Below, one piece after another: positions 34,752 through 43,357 of a stretch of 43,411 nucleotides of DNA. A program made the translations under genes and the position numbers. Numbering within the stretch: position 1 is the first letter of the stretch; every line of letters starts with the position of its first letter. The stretch comes from Clostridium brassicae (lineage in GTDB: Bacteria > Bacillota > Clostridia > Clostridiales > Clostridiaceae), in the NCBI RefSeq assembly GCF_026738875.1, contig NZ_JAPQFJ010000025.1, forward strand, positions 1 to 43,411, read 5' to 3'. The notes beneath the pieces are model-generated. The model was not told where the DNA came from and did no database searches. It was given only the letters and a program-made list of their open reading frames with translations.

Positions 34752-35726
34752 ATGAAAATAGGAAGTTTAACTTTTGATAATAATGTATTTTTAGCACCTA
34801 TGGCCGGTGTAACAGACATATCTTATAGGGGTTTATGTAAAGAAATGGGATGTGGGCTTGTATATACAGAAATGATTAGTGCTAAAGCTCTTTATTATGA
34901 TAGCGATAGAACAAAAGATATGCTTAGATTTAGCGAAGAAGAAAAACCTGTAGCTGTTCAACTATTTGGTAGTGAACCTGAGGTTATGGCTGAAGTATGC
35001 CAAATGTTCAATAAAGATGAAGGTGTTTGCTTAATTGATATAAATATGGGATGTCCTGCCCCAAAAATAGTTAAAAATGGAGAAGGATCAGCTCTTATGA
35101 AAAAACCTGAATTAGCTGCTGAGATAGTAAAGCATATGAAAAAGAAATTAACAAAACCTTTAACTGTTAAATTTAGAAAAGGATTTGATGAAAATAATAT
35201 TAATGCTGTAGAGTTTGCTAAAAGGATGGAAGATGCTGGAGCAGATGCTATAACAGTTCATGGAAGAACTCGAGCTCAAATGTATGAGGGAAAAGCTGAT
35301 TGGGATATAATAAGAAAAGTAAAAGAAAATGTTAAGATACCTGTTATAGGGAATGGGGATGTTTTTTCAGCACAAGATGCCTTCTATTTAAGAGAGGATA
35401 CTAAATGCGATGGTATTATGGTAGCTAGGGGAGCTATGGGTAACCCATGGATTTTCAGGGAAATAAAGCAATCACTTAACAATGAAGAAGTTACATATCC
35501 TAACGAAAAAGAAAAGATAGATATGTGTATGAGACATTTAAAATTAGCTATTAAATATCATGGTGACACTAGGGCAGTGCGAGAAATGAGAAAGCATATT
35601 GCTTGGTACATAAAAGGAATAAAAAATTGTACAGATATAAAAAATAGGATAAACACTGAGAAATCAAGCGAAGAGGTAATTAAGATTTTATTAGAATATA
35701 AAAACCAATTTAATAGTAACCTTTAA
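34752..35726 (+). CDS. dusB: tRNA-dihydrouridine synthase
   Basis: Dus enzymes reduce uridines in the tRNA D-loop with FMN and NADPH. The 324-residue protein shows the FMN-binding [12 protein letters not shown] at 15-26, the catalytic cysteine C101 in [20 protein letters not shown], and [16 protein letters not shown] and [10 protein letters not shown]. It belongs to the NifR3/DusB group. The ribosome binding site (AGTAGG) is modest and the gene lies 8 nt after coaX, suggesting a single transcript. Confidence 0.94.
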   Translation: MKIGSLTFDNNVFLAPMAGVTDISYRGLCKEMGCGLVYTEMISAKALYYDSDRTKDMLRFSEEEKPVAVQLFGSEPEVMAEVCQMFNKDEGVCLIDINMGCPAPKIVKNGEGSALMKKPELAAEIVKHMKKKLTKPLTVKFRKGFDENNINAVEFAKRMEDAGADAITVHGRTRAQMYEGKADWDIIRKVKENVKIPVIGNGDVFSAQDAFYLREDTKCDGIMVARGAMGNPWIFREIKQSLNNEEVTYPNEKEKIDMCMRHLKLAIKYHGDTRAVREMRKHIAWYIKGIKNCTDIKNRINTEKSSEEVIKILLEYKNQFNSNL

Positions 35727-35809
35727 TTTGTATATTTACTCAGTAACTGTAATTTATTTAATGCATTTATAATAGAATTAATGTATAAACAATAATATGT
35801 AGGTAAATA

Positions 35810-36643
35810 ATGAATAAGAATAGTGTGGTTATTTATGCAACTACTGAATTAGAAAAATCATATAGTGATAATAACCTTTGGGGTAAAATAAAGGATAAGA
35901 TATATACTAGATATGAAGGCGAATATTTAATAAAAGATTTGGGGATCACTGTTTCTAAGGTGAAATTTCCTCCAAATTTTCATGAAAGTGCATTTCAAAG
36001 AAATGTATATGAGATAAATAAAAAGTTTGGAAGTAATAATTCTAGTTTGGCGTTGAAAACCATAAGAAAACTAGATTATTATTTTTATAGTGATTTTCAA
36101 AAAAAATTATTGGCCTATAGTGTAGTTAAAAGTATACAATTAATTTTAATGACACGTCAAAAAAGTATAAGTAATAGTTGTATATTAGTTTTTGATGGTG
36201 CAGATGAAATAAATAGATATATAGTTTTTGAATTAGCTAAGAAATCAAAATTTTTTATATTATTATCAAATAATGTAAGAAAAACAAGGGAATTATGTGA
36301 TTATATAATATCCAATTTTGGCAGTTCACCTGTAGTTACTAACGATATAGATTTTGCGTTAAAAAGTGCTGATTTTATAATAACATCTAAACCATTAAAT
36401 ATTTCAAGTGAATCTCCTATATGGTATTTAGATAACACATATAGTCCTAAAAAATATGATAACTTAATAATTAATGATGTATCTTATTCTACACCATGGC
36501 AAGTTGAAGAATTAGATTTAACACCAGAATTATTAGGAGCTATTTTTGCTAATAATAAGATTGAAGATATAGAAGTATTTTTAGAGGAGAATAAAGTTTT
36601 TATTAAAAATGTAGGCTTTAAAAGTGCAAAATTATTGCCATAA
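35810..36643 (+). CDS. unrecognised protein with a Rossmann-like middle region
   Basis: I do not recognise this 277-residue protein. It is soluble, with no signal peptide or membrane segment. Residues of about 115-200 look like an alternating beta/alpha NAD-binding-type core: a strand (CILVFD), then GADEINRYIVFELAKK at the place of a glycine-rich loop and helix, a second strand (KFFILLS), and later FALKSADFIITSKPL and IWYLDNTYSP. The glycine motif is degenerate, so cofactor binding is uncertain. AGG is 7 nt before the ATG, a weak site. It sits between dusB and greA, 83 nt after dusB. The layout recalls glutamyl-tRNA reductase or shikimate dehydrogenase cores, but no catalytic residues are evident. 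Confidence 0.75.
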   Translation: MNKNSVVIYATTELEKSYSDNNLWGKIKDKIYTRYEGEYLIKDLGITVSKVKFPPNFHESAFQRNVYEINKKFGSNNSSLALKTIRKLDYYFYSDFQKKLLAYSVVKSIQLILMTRQKSISNSCILVFDGADEINRYIVFELAKKSKFFILLSNNVRKTRELCDYIISNFGSSPVVTNDIDFALKSADFIITSKPLNISSESPIWYLDNTYSPKKYDNLIINDVSYSTPWQVEELDLTPELLGAIFANNKIEDIEVFLEENKVFIKNVGFKSAKLLP

Positions 36644-36771
36644 TATAACATGGAAAATTTTTGAAGAAACCATGTTGACATTAGATGTTTACTGATTTAT
36701 AATTACTTAAATAGTTTGATGTAAATAATAAAGGTATTTCAAATAAATTATGGATTAAAGGGGAGTAGAAA

Positions 36772-37251
36772 ATGAGTGAATCAAAACAATATATTATGAC
36801 AAGTGAAGGTGTAAAGAAATTAGAAGACGAGTTAGAGTTTCTTAAAACTGTTAAAAGAAAAGAGATAACTGAAAAAATTAAAGTAGCCCTTTCTTATGGA
36901 GACTTAAGTGAGAACTCAGAATATGATGAAGCTAAAAATGAACAAGCTTTTGTTGAAGGAAGAATAATTCAACTCGAAAATATGCTAAGAAATGCAAATG
37001 TTGTTGATGAAAGTGAAATTTCATCAGAAACAGTAAGTGTTGGTTCTCATACTAAGGTGAAGGATTATGAATTTGATGAAGAAATAGAATTTCATATTGT
37101 AGGTTCTGCTGAAGCTGATCCTATGGAAAATAAAATTTCAAACGAGTCACCTGTAGGTAAAGCACTTATAGGCAAAAAGGTTGGAGATATTGTAGAAGTT
37201 CCAGTTCCAGATGGAGTTAGTAAATTTGAAATTTTAGAGATTAGAGTATAA
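36772..37251 (+). CDS. greA: transcription elongation factor GreA
   Basis: GreA rescues backtracked RNA polymerase by stimulating transcript cleavage. The 159-residue protein has the N-terminal coiled coil (about 1-76, with [26 protein letters not shown] carrying the acidic tip) and a C-terminal FKBP-like domain ([23 protein letters not shown]). AAAGGGGAG precedes the ATG. lysS follows after 45 nt; greA-lysS is a common Firmicute pair. Confidence 0.96.
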   Translation: MSESKQYIMTSEGVKKLEDELEFLKTVKRKEITEKIKVALSYGDLSENSEYDEAKNEQAFVEGRIIQLENMLRNANVVDESEISSETVSVGSHTKVKDYEFDEEIEFHIVGSAEADPMENKISNESPVGKALIGKKVGDIVEVPVPDGVSKFEILEIRV

Positions 37252-37296
37252 ACTATAGAGTGGTAGATTAAAGATCAAAATTGGAGGGATGCACTA

Positions 37297-38829
37297 ATGG
37301 CAGAAAAGCAGTTGACTAAAGAAGAAATAAAACAAATGAAAATGCAAGCTAAGCAAGAAGCTGAAATGAATGCCTTACTTAAAGAAAGAAGACAAAAATT
37401 AGAAGATTTACAAACAGCAGGTAAAGACCCTTTTGATGTATATAAAGTAGAGAGAACTCATACTTCTGAGGAAGTTAGAAACAATTATGATGAACTAGAA
37501 GGAAAAGATGTAACTATAGCTGGTAGACTTATGTCTAAGAGGGTACATGGAAAAGCTGGATTTTCTGATATTCATGATAGATATGGAAAAATGCAGTTAT
37601 ACATAAAGATAGACAATGTAGGGGAAGAAAAGTTAAAACAATACAAAACTTTTGATATTGGTGACTTTGTATCAATTACGGGTACTGTATTTAAGACCAA
37701 GACAGAAGAAGTTACTATACAAATTAAGGACTTTGAGCTTTTAACTAAATCTTTAAAACCACTTCCAGAAAAGTTTCATGGATTAAAAGATCCTGATTTA
37801 AGATACAGACAAAGATATGTAGATTTAGTAATGAATCAAGAAGCAAAAGCAACACTTCTTAAAAGGACAGCTATCATAAAAGCTATGAGAGAATTTTTGG
37901 ACAATAGGGATTTTATAGAAGTCGAAACACCTTCATTATCACCTATAGCTGGTGGTGCTGCTGCTAAACCATTTGTAACACACCATAATGCATTAGACGT
38001 TGATATGTATTTAAGAATAGCACCAGAGTTATATCTAAAAAGACTTATAGTAGGTGGATTTGAAAAGGTATATGAAATAGGCAAAAACTTCAGAAATGAA
38101 GGCATAGACGTAAGACATAATCCAGAGTTTACTTCTATAGAATTATATGAAGCATATTCTGACTATAATGATATGATGGAAATTACTGAAAACATGGTAG
38201 CTTATATTTGTGAAAAGGTTAATGGAACAACTAAAGTTGTATATGAAGGTACAGAAATAGATTTTGCTCCACCATGGAGAAGATTAACTATGGTAGATGC
38301 AGTTAAAGAATATGCTGGAGTTGACTTTAATGCAATCAGTAGCCATGAAGAAGCTAGACAAATATGTAAAGAAAAAGGTGTAGAATTAAAGAAAGAACTT
38401 AAGGACTGTACAAAAGGAGATATCTTAGTAGCTTTCTTTGAGGAATATGCAGAAGAGAAATTAATGGAGCCTACTTTTATATGTGATTATCCAGTAGAAA
38501 ATTCACCTCTTACTAAGAAGAAGAGAGGAAATGCGGAATTAACTGAGAGATTTGAAGGGTTCGTATATGGTAGAGAACTTTGTAATGCATATTCAGAATT
38601 AAATGATCCTATAGTTCAAAAGGAAAGATTCCTTCAGCAATTAAAAGAAAGAGAACTTGGCGATGATGAGGCATACATGATGGATGATGATTTCATAAAT
38701 GCTTTGGAAATAGGAATGCCTCCAACAGGTGGAATGGGAATGGGAATTGATAGGCTTGTAATGTTCCTAACTGACTCTCATTCAATAAGGGATGTAATAC
38801 TATTCCCAACAATGAAACCAACTAAATAA
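37297..38829 (+). CDS. lysS: lysyl-tRNA synthetase, class II
   Basis: LysS charges tRNA-Lys. The 510-residue class II enzyme has an N-terminal OB-fold anticodon-binding domain (about 68-165, [18 protein letters not shown]) and a catalytic domain with motif 1 ([10 protein letters not shown]..), motif 2 ([23 protein letters not shown]) and motif 3 ([12 protein letters not shown]). A charged extension of about 50 residues precedes the OB fold. GGAGGG is placed before the ATG. A terminator and the tRNA-Asn promoter follow, overlapping each other. Confidence 0.97.
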   Translation: MAEKQLTKEEIKQMKMQAKQEAEMNALLKERRQKLEDLQTAGKDPFDVYKVERTHTSEEVRNNYDELEGKDVTIAGRLMSKRVHGKAGFSDIHDRYGKMQLYIKIDNVGEEKLKQYKTFDIGDFVSITGTVFKTKTEEVTIQIKDFELLTKSLKPLPEKFHGLKDPDLRYRQRYVDLVMNQEAKATLLKRTAIIKAMREFLDNRDFIEVETPSLSPIAGGAAAKPFVTHHNALDVDMYLRIAPELYLKRLIVGGFEKVYEIGKNFRNEGIDVRHNPEFTSIELYEAYSDYNDMMEITENMVAYICEKVNGTTKVVYEGTEIDFAPPWRRLTMVDAVKEYAGVDFNAISSHEEARQICKEKGVELKKELKDCTKGDILVAFFEEYAEEKLMEPTFICDYPVENSPLTKKKRGNAELTERFEGFVYGRELCNAYSELNDPIVQKERFLQQLKERELGDDEAYMMDDDFINALEIGMPPTGGMGMGIDRLVMFLTDSHSIRDVILFPTMKPTK

Positions 38830-38845
38830 CATAATAGAATAATGA

Positions 38846-38885
38846 TGCAAGTGCTTTTATTTTCATAAAAGTGCTTGCAATTTTT
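38846..38885 (+). terminator. terminator after lysS
   Basis: TGCAAG..CTTTTAT pairs with ATAAAAG..CTTGCA with a two-base internal mismatch (38846-38879) and is followed by TTTTT at 38881. Its 3' arm contains the -35 element of the next promoter. Confidence 0.8.
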
Positions 38886-38902
38886 ATGAAATGTGCTATA
38901 AT
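38875..38902 (+). promoter_or_regulatory. promoter of tRNA-Asn inside the lysS terminator
   Basis: TTGCAA at 38875-38880 and TATAAT at 38897-38902 are 16 nt apart, with an upstream TGC making an extended -10. The -35 element is part of the 3' arm of the lysS terminator stem. Confidence 0.6.
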
Positions 38903-38920
38903 AACTATTGTATTCAATGT

Positions 38921-38995
38921 TCCGCGGTAGCTCAATGGTGGAGCACTCGGCTGTTAACCGATAGGTTGGAGGTTCGAGTCCTCTCCGCGGAGCCA
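38921..38995 (+). tRNA. tRNA-Asn (GTT)
   Basis: The acceptor stem TCCGCGG/CCGCGGA, anticodon loop CTGTTAA with anticodon GTT, T-loop TTCGAGT and encoded GCCA define a 75-nt tRNA-Asn. It is a single gene with its own promoter, between lysS and the glyS leader. Confidence 0.96.
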
Positions 38996-39042
38996 TTTTT
39001 ATTTTTTGGATTATATTTTAGTAAAATAATTTTTCAATATAC

Positions 39043-39070
39043 TTGACAATTAGATTTTATTTGATAGAAT
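39043..39070 (+). promoter_or_regulatory. promoter of the glyS T-box transcript
   Basis: TTGACA at 39043-39048 and TAGAAT at 39065-39070 are 16 nt apart, about 35 nt upstream of the start of T-box stem I. Confidence 0.6.
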
Positions 39071-39104
39071 AATTTTTAAGAATAATTTAATAAAAAATAC
39101 ATGA

Positions 39105-39283
39105 TGATAAAGAAGAGTAAGAATAACTTTTTTATAGAGAGGTCGTGGTAGGTGCAAACGGCTGAAAGGTTATTATGAATGGAGCTTTGGAGTGTAATTA
39201 GTATTGAGGAGGGCTATTGCCAAAAAGGGTGGAACCGCGGAAATATAAATTTCGTCCCTTTAGGTAGTGAGGTCTTTTTTTTA
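39105..39283 (+). promoter_or_regulatory. glycine-specific T-box leader of glyS
   Basis: The conserved T-box AGGGTGGAACCGCG lies at 39226-39239 and is followed by the complementary part of the terminator (TTTCGTCCCTTT) and a run of eight T at 39275-39282. In stem I, AATAAC (39122-39127) pairs with GTTATT (39169-39174). The specifier loop carries GAAT-GGA-G, giving the glycine codon GGA at 39181-39183. Uncharged tRNA-Gly should bind and allow read-through into glyS. The gene downstream is glycyl-tRNA synthetase, which confirms the specifier. Confidence 0.92.
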
Positions 39284-39500
39284 TACATTTTTATCTGGTG
39301 TCTAACCAGCCTAATACTCCCATCTTTTTTTAAATGAGAATAAAGGACAATTAGATCCTGAATAACGATTTTTCCTAAAGGATAACGACTTCTAAGGTTT
39401 TACTCCTTAGAACTCTGTTAATACATTTCAGATGGAGTAAAAGTTTCACTTAAAACCAAGAAACCCATTTATAGAAAATACTAATGTTACAGGAGGTAAT
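39284..39500 (+). other. long structured leader between the T-box and glyS
   Basis: About 220 nt separate the T-box terminator from the glyS start. The stretch has no credible reading frame. It contains small hairpins (CTGGTGTCTAACCAG near 39294, and TTCTAAGG..CCTTAGAA near 39391-39413, a perfect 8-bp stem) and two GATAACGA-like direct repeats. No second promoter is clear. Its role is unknown. Confidence 0.4.
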
Positions 39501-39504
39501 AATA

Positions 39505-40896
39505 ATGGCTTTTGAAAAGACAATGGATAAGGTAGTTTCATTATGTAAAGGTAGAGGATTTATATTTCAAGGTTCAGAAATATATGGAGGACTTGCGAAT
39601 TCATGGGATTATGGTCCTCTAGGAGTTGAATTTAAAAATAATGTTAAAAAAGCTTGGTGGAGAAAGTTTATACAAGAAAGTCCATATAATGTAGGAATTG
39701 ATGCTAGCATACTGATGAACAAAGAAGTATGGGTTGCTTCTGGACACGTAGGTGGATTTTCAGATCCATTAATGGATTGTAAAGAATGTAAAGCTAGATT
39801 TAGAGCAGATAAAATAGTAGAAGAACATATGGCTACTCAAGGAATTGACAATGTAAGTGCTGATGGATGGACTAGTGAAGAGTTAATGAAGTATATAAAT
39901 GATAATAATATAGTTTGTCCTAAATGTGGAAAGAAAAATTATACAAATATAAGAAGATTTAATCTTATGTTTAAGACTTTCCAAGGAGTTACAGAAGATT
40001 CTTCTTCAGAAATATATTTAAGACCAGAAACTGCTCAAGGTATTTTTGTAAACTTTAAAAATGTGCAAAGAACTTCAAGAAAGAAAGTTCCATTTGGTAT
40101 AGGACAAATAGGTAAATCATTCAGAAATGAGATTACTCCAGGTAATTTTACTTTCAGAACTAGAGAATTTGAACAAATGGAATTAGAATTTTTCTGTGAG
40201 CCAGGAACAGATTTAGAGTGGTTCCATTACTGGAAAGATTATTGTTGGAAGTTCTTATTGGGTTTAGGTATGACAGAAAAGAACTTAAGATTTAGAGATC
40301 ATGAAGCGGAAGAGTTATCATTCTATAGTAAGGCGACATCAGATGTTGAATTCCTATTCCCATTTGGATGGGGTGAATTATGGGGAATTGCTGATAGAAC
40401 GGATTATGATTTAAAACAACATATTGAACATTCAGGAGAAGATATGTCATATCTTGACCCAACTACAAATAAGAGATATGTACCATATGTTATAGAGCCA
40501 TCTTTAGGAGCTGATAGAGTGGCTTTAGCATTTTTAGTAGATGCTTACGATGAAGAAGAACTTGAAAATGGAGATAAGAGAACAGTACTTCGCCTACATC
40601 CAGCATTAGCTCCATTTAAAGCAGCTATATTACCTTTATCTAAAAAACTTTCAGATAAAGCTTTAGAAGTTTATTCACAGTTAAGTAAGAAATTTAATAT
40701 AGACTATGATGAATCTGGAAGTATAGGTAAGAGATATAGAAGAGAAGATGAAATAGGAACTCCATACTGTATAACTATTGATTTTGATACATTAGAAGAT
40801 AATACTGTTACAATAAGAGATAGGGATACTATGGATCAGGTGAGAATGAATATAAATGAGTTAGAAAAATTCATTGCAAGTAAAGTAGAGTTTTAA
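39505..40896 (+). CDS. glyS: glycyl-tRNA synthetase, single-chain (alpha2) type
   Basis: This enzyme charges tRNA-Gly. It is the dimeric, eukaryote/archaeal-like form, not the two-subunit GlyQ/GlyS form of many bacteria. The 463-residue protein has motif 1 near the N-terminus, a four-cysteine zinc-like insertion (CKECKARF...CPKCGKKN), motif 2 ([29 protein letters not shown]), motif 3 ([14 protein letters not shown]) and a C-terminal anticodon-binding domain ([17 protein letters not shown]). The ATG at 39505 is placed 7 nt after AGGAGGT; an upstream in-frame ATG overlaps this site. It is controlled by the T-box upstream and followed by a strong terminator. Confidence 0.96.
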   Translation: MAFEKTMDKVVSLCKGRGFIFQGSEIYGGLANSWDYGPLGVEFKNNVKKAWWRKFIQESPYNVGIDASILMNKEVWVASGHVGGFSDPLMDCKECKARFRADKIVEEHMATQGIDNVSADGWTSEELMKYINDNNIVCPKCGKKNYTNIRRFNLMFKTFQGVTEDSSSEIYLRPETAQGIFVNFKNVQRTSRKKVPFGIGQIGKSFRNEITPGNFTFRTREFEQMELEFFCEPGTDLEWFHYWKDYCWKFLLGLGMTEKNLRFRDHEAEELSFYSKATSDVEFLFPFGWGELWGIADRTDYDLKQHIEHSGEDMSYLDPTTNKRYVPYVIEPSLGADRVALAFLVDAYDEEELENGDKRTVLRLHPALAPFKAAILPLSKKLSDKALEVYSQLSKKFNIDYDESGSIGKRYRREDEIGTPYCITIDFDTLEDNTVTIRDRDTMDQVRMNINELEKFIASKVEF

Positions 40897-40915
40897 ATTT
40901 ATAAACAATTATAAG

Positions 40916-40966
40916 ACGAATGCTAATAGCAAATTTTCTTTGCTATTAGCATTCGTTTTGTTTTAT
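40916..40966 (+). terminator. terminator after glyS
   Basis: A perfect 18-bp stem (40916-40933 against 40939-40956, starting ACGAATGCTAATAGC) with a TTTTC loop is followed by TTTGTTTTAT. Confidence 0.92.
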
Positions 40967-41052
40967 ATTTATATATAATAAGACGTATAGAGAAAAACTC
41001 TATAATTAAATTATGCTTTACTATAAGAATCATTTAATAAATCAATCAAAAA

Positions 41053-41075
41053 AAACACCGGGAACTCCGGTGTTT
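41053..41075 (-). terminator. orphan minus-strand terminator hairpin
   Basis: AAACACCGG pairs with CCGGTGTTT around GAACT. The T run follows only on the minus strand (complement of the A run at 41048-41055). No minus-strand gene is evident nearby, so it might end an antisense or small RNA coming from the murD side, or be a relic. The rest of the 40967-41270 gap shows nothing else that I can name. Confidence 0.55.
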
Positions 41076-41272
41076 AAATAAGGTTTATAATGGGGATATG
41101 TTATGCGTCTAATTAAATTTGGGGAATTAATTATCGATTTTTCACGACACTTTGATAGTATATCAAAATAAATCATAATAATCAATAGTTAAATCAAAAT
41201 CTTTATTTTCAAACAATTTGGAATAATGATTATATGTAAAAAACATTAAATATATTAAGTTTAGGTAGAAAG

Positions 41273-41281
41273 TGATATAAT
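41273..41281 (+). promoter_or_regulatory. extended -10 promoter of murD
   Basis: TGATATAAT is an extended -10 box about 48 nt upstream of murD. No matching -35 is seen at 17 nt. Confidence 0.45.
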
Positions 41282-41328
41282 TAAATAGAAGTAAAGACAA
41301 TAATAAAGGGTACTTGGAGGTTTCTCTA

Positions 41329-42705
41329 ATGAAAAATGATTTTAGGGATTTTAAAAAGTTTATAAAAAATAAAAAAGTTGCTGTAGTTGGTATAGGGATA
41401 AGTAACATTCCTTTAATAAATTTTCTTTATGAATTAGAAGCTAAAGTAACAGCGTTTGATAAAAAAGATGAAAAAAGCCTTGGAAAAGTAGGAGAAGATT
41501 TTAAGAAAAAAGGTATAAATTTAGAGCTAGGAGAAAACTATCTAGATAATCTAGTTGGATTTGATGTTATATTTAAGACTCCATCTATGAGAATAGATAA
41601 CCCTGCGCTTGTTAAAGCTAAACAAAATGGAACGTATATAACATCTGAAATGGAGGAGTTTGTAAAATATTGTCCTGGAAAAGTTTTTGGTGTTACTGGA
41701 AGTGATGGAAAAACAACAACTACTACGTTGGTTCATAATATGTTGAAGATTGAAGGATATAAAACTTGGGTAGGAGGAAATATCGGTAATCCCTTGTTTT
41801 CTAAAATAGAAGAAATGAATGTTGAAGATAAAGTAGTTTTGGAATTATCTAGTTTTCAACTAATGACAATGAATGTTCATATTGATTGTGCATTGATAAC
41901 AAATATAACGCCTAATCATCTAGACATGCACAAGGGAATGGATGAGTATGTGGAAGCTAAAAAAAATATTTTTAAAGTTCAATCGAAAGAGGATTTATTG
42001 GTTTTAAATAGAGATAATCGACTTACTAACTCTATGGTGAGTGAAGCAAAAGGAAGATATATGCAGTTTAGCATAAAGGAGAAAATACAAGATGGTGCTT
42101 ATTTTGAAGACGATAAGCTTATATTAAGAGGCGTAGAAGTTTGTAAATTACAGGATATAAAATTAATGGGAATGCATAATGTTGAAAATTTATTAGCAGC
42201 TTTTTGTACAGTTTCTGATGATGTAAGTATAGAAAGCATGAAAAAAGTTGCAACTACTTTTACCGGAGTAGAGCATAGATGTGAATTTGTGAGAGAAATA
42301 GATGGTGTTAGATATTACAATGATTCCATAGCTTCAAGTCCAACAAGAACACTGGCAGGATTAAATGCGTTTAGTCAACCAGTAATATTAATAGCAGGAG
42401 GATATGATAAAAAAATACCTTTTGACCCTCTTGCTGAACAGGGATATAGTAAGATAAAAGCTTTAGTATTAGTAGGTATTACTAAAGAAAAAATAAAAGC
42501 AGCTTTTGACAAAGTTATTGAGGAGAAATCAATAAAATTACCTATAGTCTTGACAGAAGATTTTGAAGAGGCTGTGTATAAAGCCAAAGAATTAGCTCAA
42601 AAAGGAGATATAGTGACTTTGTCTCCTGCATGTGCCAGTTTTGATTTATTTCCTAACTTTGAGGTGAGGGGAAATAAATTTAAAGAAATAGTAAATGAAC
42701 TATAG
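41329..42705 (+). CDS. murD: UDP-N-acetylmuramoyl-L-alanine--D-glutamate ligase
   Basis: MurD adds D-glutamate to UDP-MurNAc-Ala with ATP. The 458-residue protein starts at the ATG 8 nt after TTGGAGG. It has an N-terminal domain with [17 protein letters not shown], the ATP loop [13 protein letters not shown] near 124-136, [24 protein letters not shown], and the C-terminal HRCEF...[13 protein letters not shown]. The latter stands where many MurD proteins have NDSKATN; I believe this is usual for clostridial MurD. It lies alone just upstream of an rRNA operon, away from other cell-wall genes except the distant murC. Repeat copy C begins at its stop codon. Confidence 0.93.
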   Translation: MKNDFRDFKKFIKNKKVAVVGIGISNIPLINFLYELEAKVTAFDKKDEKSLGKVGEDFKKKGINLELGENYLDNLVGFDVIFKTPSMRIDNPALVKAKQNGTYITSEMEEFVKYCPGKVFGVTGSDGKTTTTTLVHNMLKIEGYKTWVGGNIGNPLFSKIEEMNVEDKVVLELSSFQLMTMNVHIDCALITNITPNHLDMHKGMDEYVEAKKNIFKVQSKEDLLVLNRDNRLTNSMVSEAKGRYMQFSIKEKIQDGAYFEDDKLILRGVEVCKLQDIKLMGMHNVENLLAAFCTVSDDVSIESMKKVATTFTGVEHRCEFVREIDGVRYYNDSIASSPTRTLAGLNAFSQPVILIAGGYDKKIPFDPLAEQGYSKIKALVLVGITKEKIKAAFDKVIEEKSIKLPIVLTEDFEEAVYKAKELAQKGDIVTLSPACASFDLFPNFEVRGNKFKEIVNEL

Positions 42706-42990
42706 AATAATATTATGAAGTAATGAGTAACGGCATAGGAATAGGATTTTCTAAATATATGTAGTTACCTATTAAACCTTCATTACATGAAGAAGTACTA
42801 AAGGCGTAATTGTTACTTCAAAGTTTAACTAAATAAGTACTAACTCCATTGAGATACCGATCGCAAAGTTTATTGGCTTTTTGTGTAGATCAGCAGTAAA
42901 GCCCTTAATGAAAAATTAGCTTTTCATTAAGGGCTTATTATTTTATTTAACTTATAGATTTTCTAACAAAATAAAGAAAATTCTCATTTC
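42706..42990 (+). repeat. intergenic repeat element, copy C (longest)
   Basis: This copy starts directly after the murD stop with AATAATATTATGAAGTAATGAGTAA. It has the TTTTCTAAATATATGTA..CCTATTAAACCTTC block seen in copy A, a longer middle part, the hairpin at 42899 and the tail TTTTATTTAACTTATAGATTTTCTAA followed by AAAGAAAATT. It carries no open frame of note. Confidence 0.6.
42899..42945 (+). terminator. terminator after murD (repeat copy C hairpin)
   Basis: AAGCCCTTAATGAAAA at 42899-42914 pairs perfectly with 42921-42936 around ATTAGC, followed by ATTATTTTATTT. It isolates murD from the rRNA operon. Confidence 0.75.
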
Positions 42991-43133
42991 CTGGCATCTA
43001 GTATATAGCATCTGACTCTCATAATAATGTTTCGTAGTCTACTCTTCCTTGTGTGTCAATACAAGAAATATGGAGAAAAAACGAGAAATAAATAGAAATA
43101 AGAATATAAGAATTAATAATAAACTTTCATCAG

Positions 43134-43162
43134 TTTTATGAATTAAGGAATTGTGATAAGAT
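43134..43162 (+). promoter_or_regulatory. candidate upstream promoter P1 of the rRNA operon
   Basis: TAAGAT at 43157-43162 is followed after 5 nt by ATGTCG, exactly as TATAAT is in the tRNA operon. The -35 position reads TTTTAT, a poor match. The GTCGC/GCGAC hairpin lies just downstream. P1 is supported mainly by this positional similarity. Confidence 0.3.
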
Positions 43163-43229
43163 AATCCATGTCGTCGCAAGAGAGTAGCGACAAGACAACA
43201 AAATTAAAATGAAAATTTTAAAAAAGTTG

Positions 43230-43258
43230 TTGACAAGAAAGAAACAAATTGATATACT
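43230..43258 (+). promoter_or_regulatory. promoter P2 of the rRNA operon
   Basis: TTGACA at 43230-43235 and TATACT at 43253-43258 are exactly 17 nt apart, with A/T-rich upstream sequence. This is the main rRNA promoter, about 93 nt before the mature 16S end. Confidence 0.88.
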
Positions 43259-43288
43259 AAATAAGCTGCTTGAGTGCAGTGAAAGAAA

Positions 43289-43300
43289 TGGTCTTTGAAA
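43289..43300 (+). promoter_or_regulatory. boxA-like antitermination site in the rRNA leader
   Basis: TGGTCTTTGAAA matches the GNTCTTTGAAA boxA motif of low-GC Gram-positive rRNA leaders, where NusB-NusE bind. A short hairpin (CTGC/GCAG at 43266-43279) lies before it. Confidence 0.7.
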
Positions 43301-43357
43301 ATTAAACAGAAGTTGATATAAAGTCAGTCAATTGAATTGAGTAAAGATTAAACTTTT

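Noticed and set aside
38778-38996. 72-codon minus-strand frame over tRNA-Asn and the end of lysS
   Set aside because: It begins in the reverse of the tRNA and continues antisense to lysS. It has no ribosome binding site and is a known type of false gene.
41042-41176. 44-codon minus-strand frame that would end at the orphan terminator
   Set aside because: It has no ribosome binding site, runs through the hairpin stem and has no recognisable product, so the hairpin is reported without a gene.
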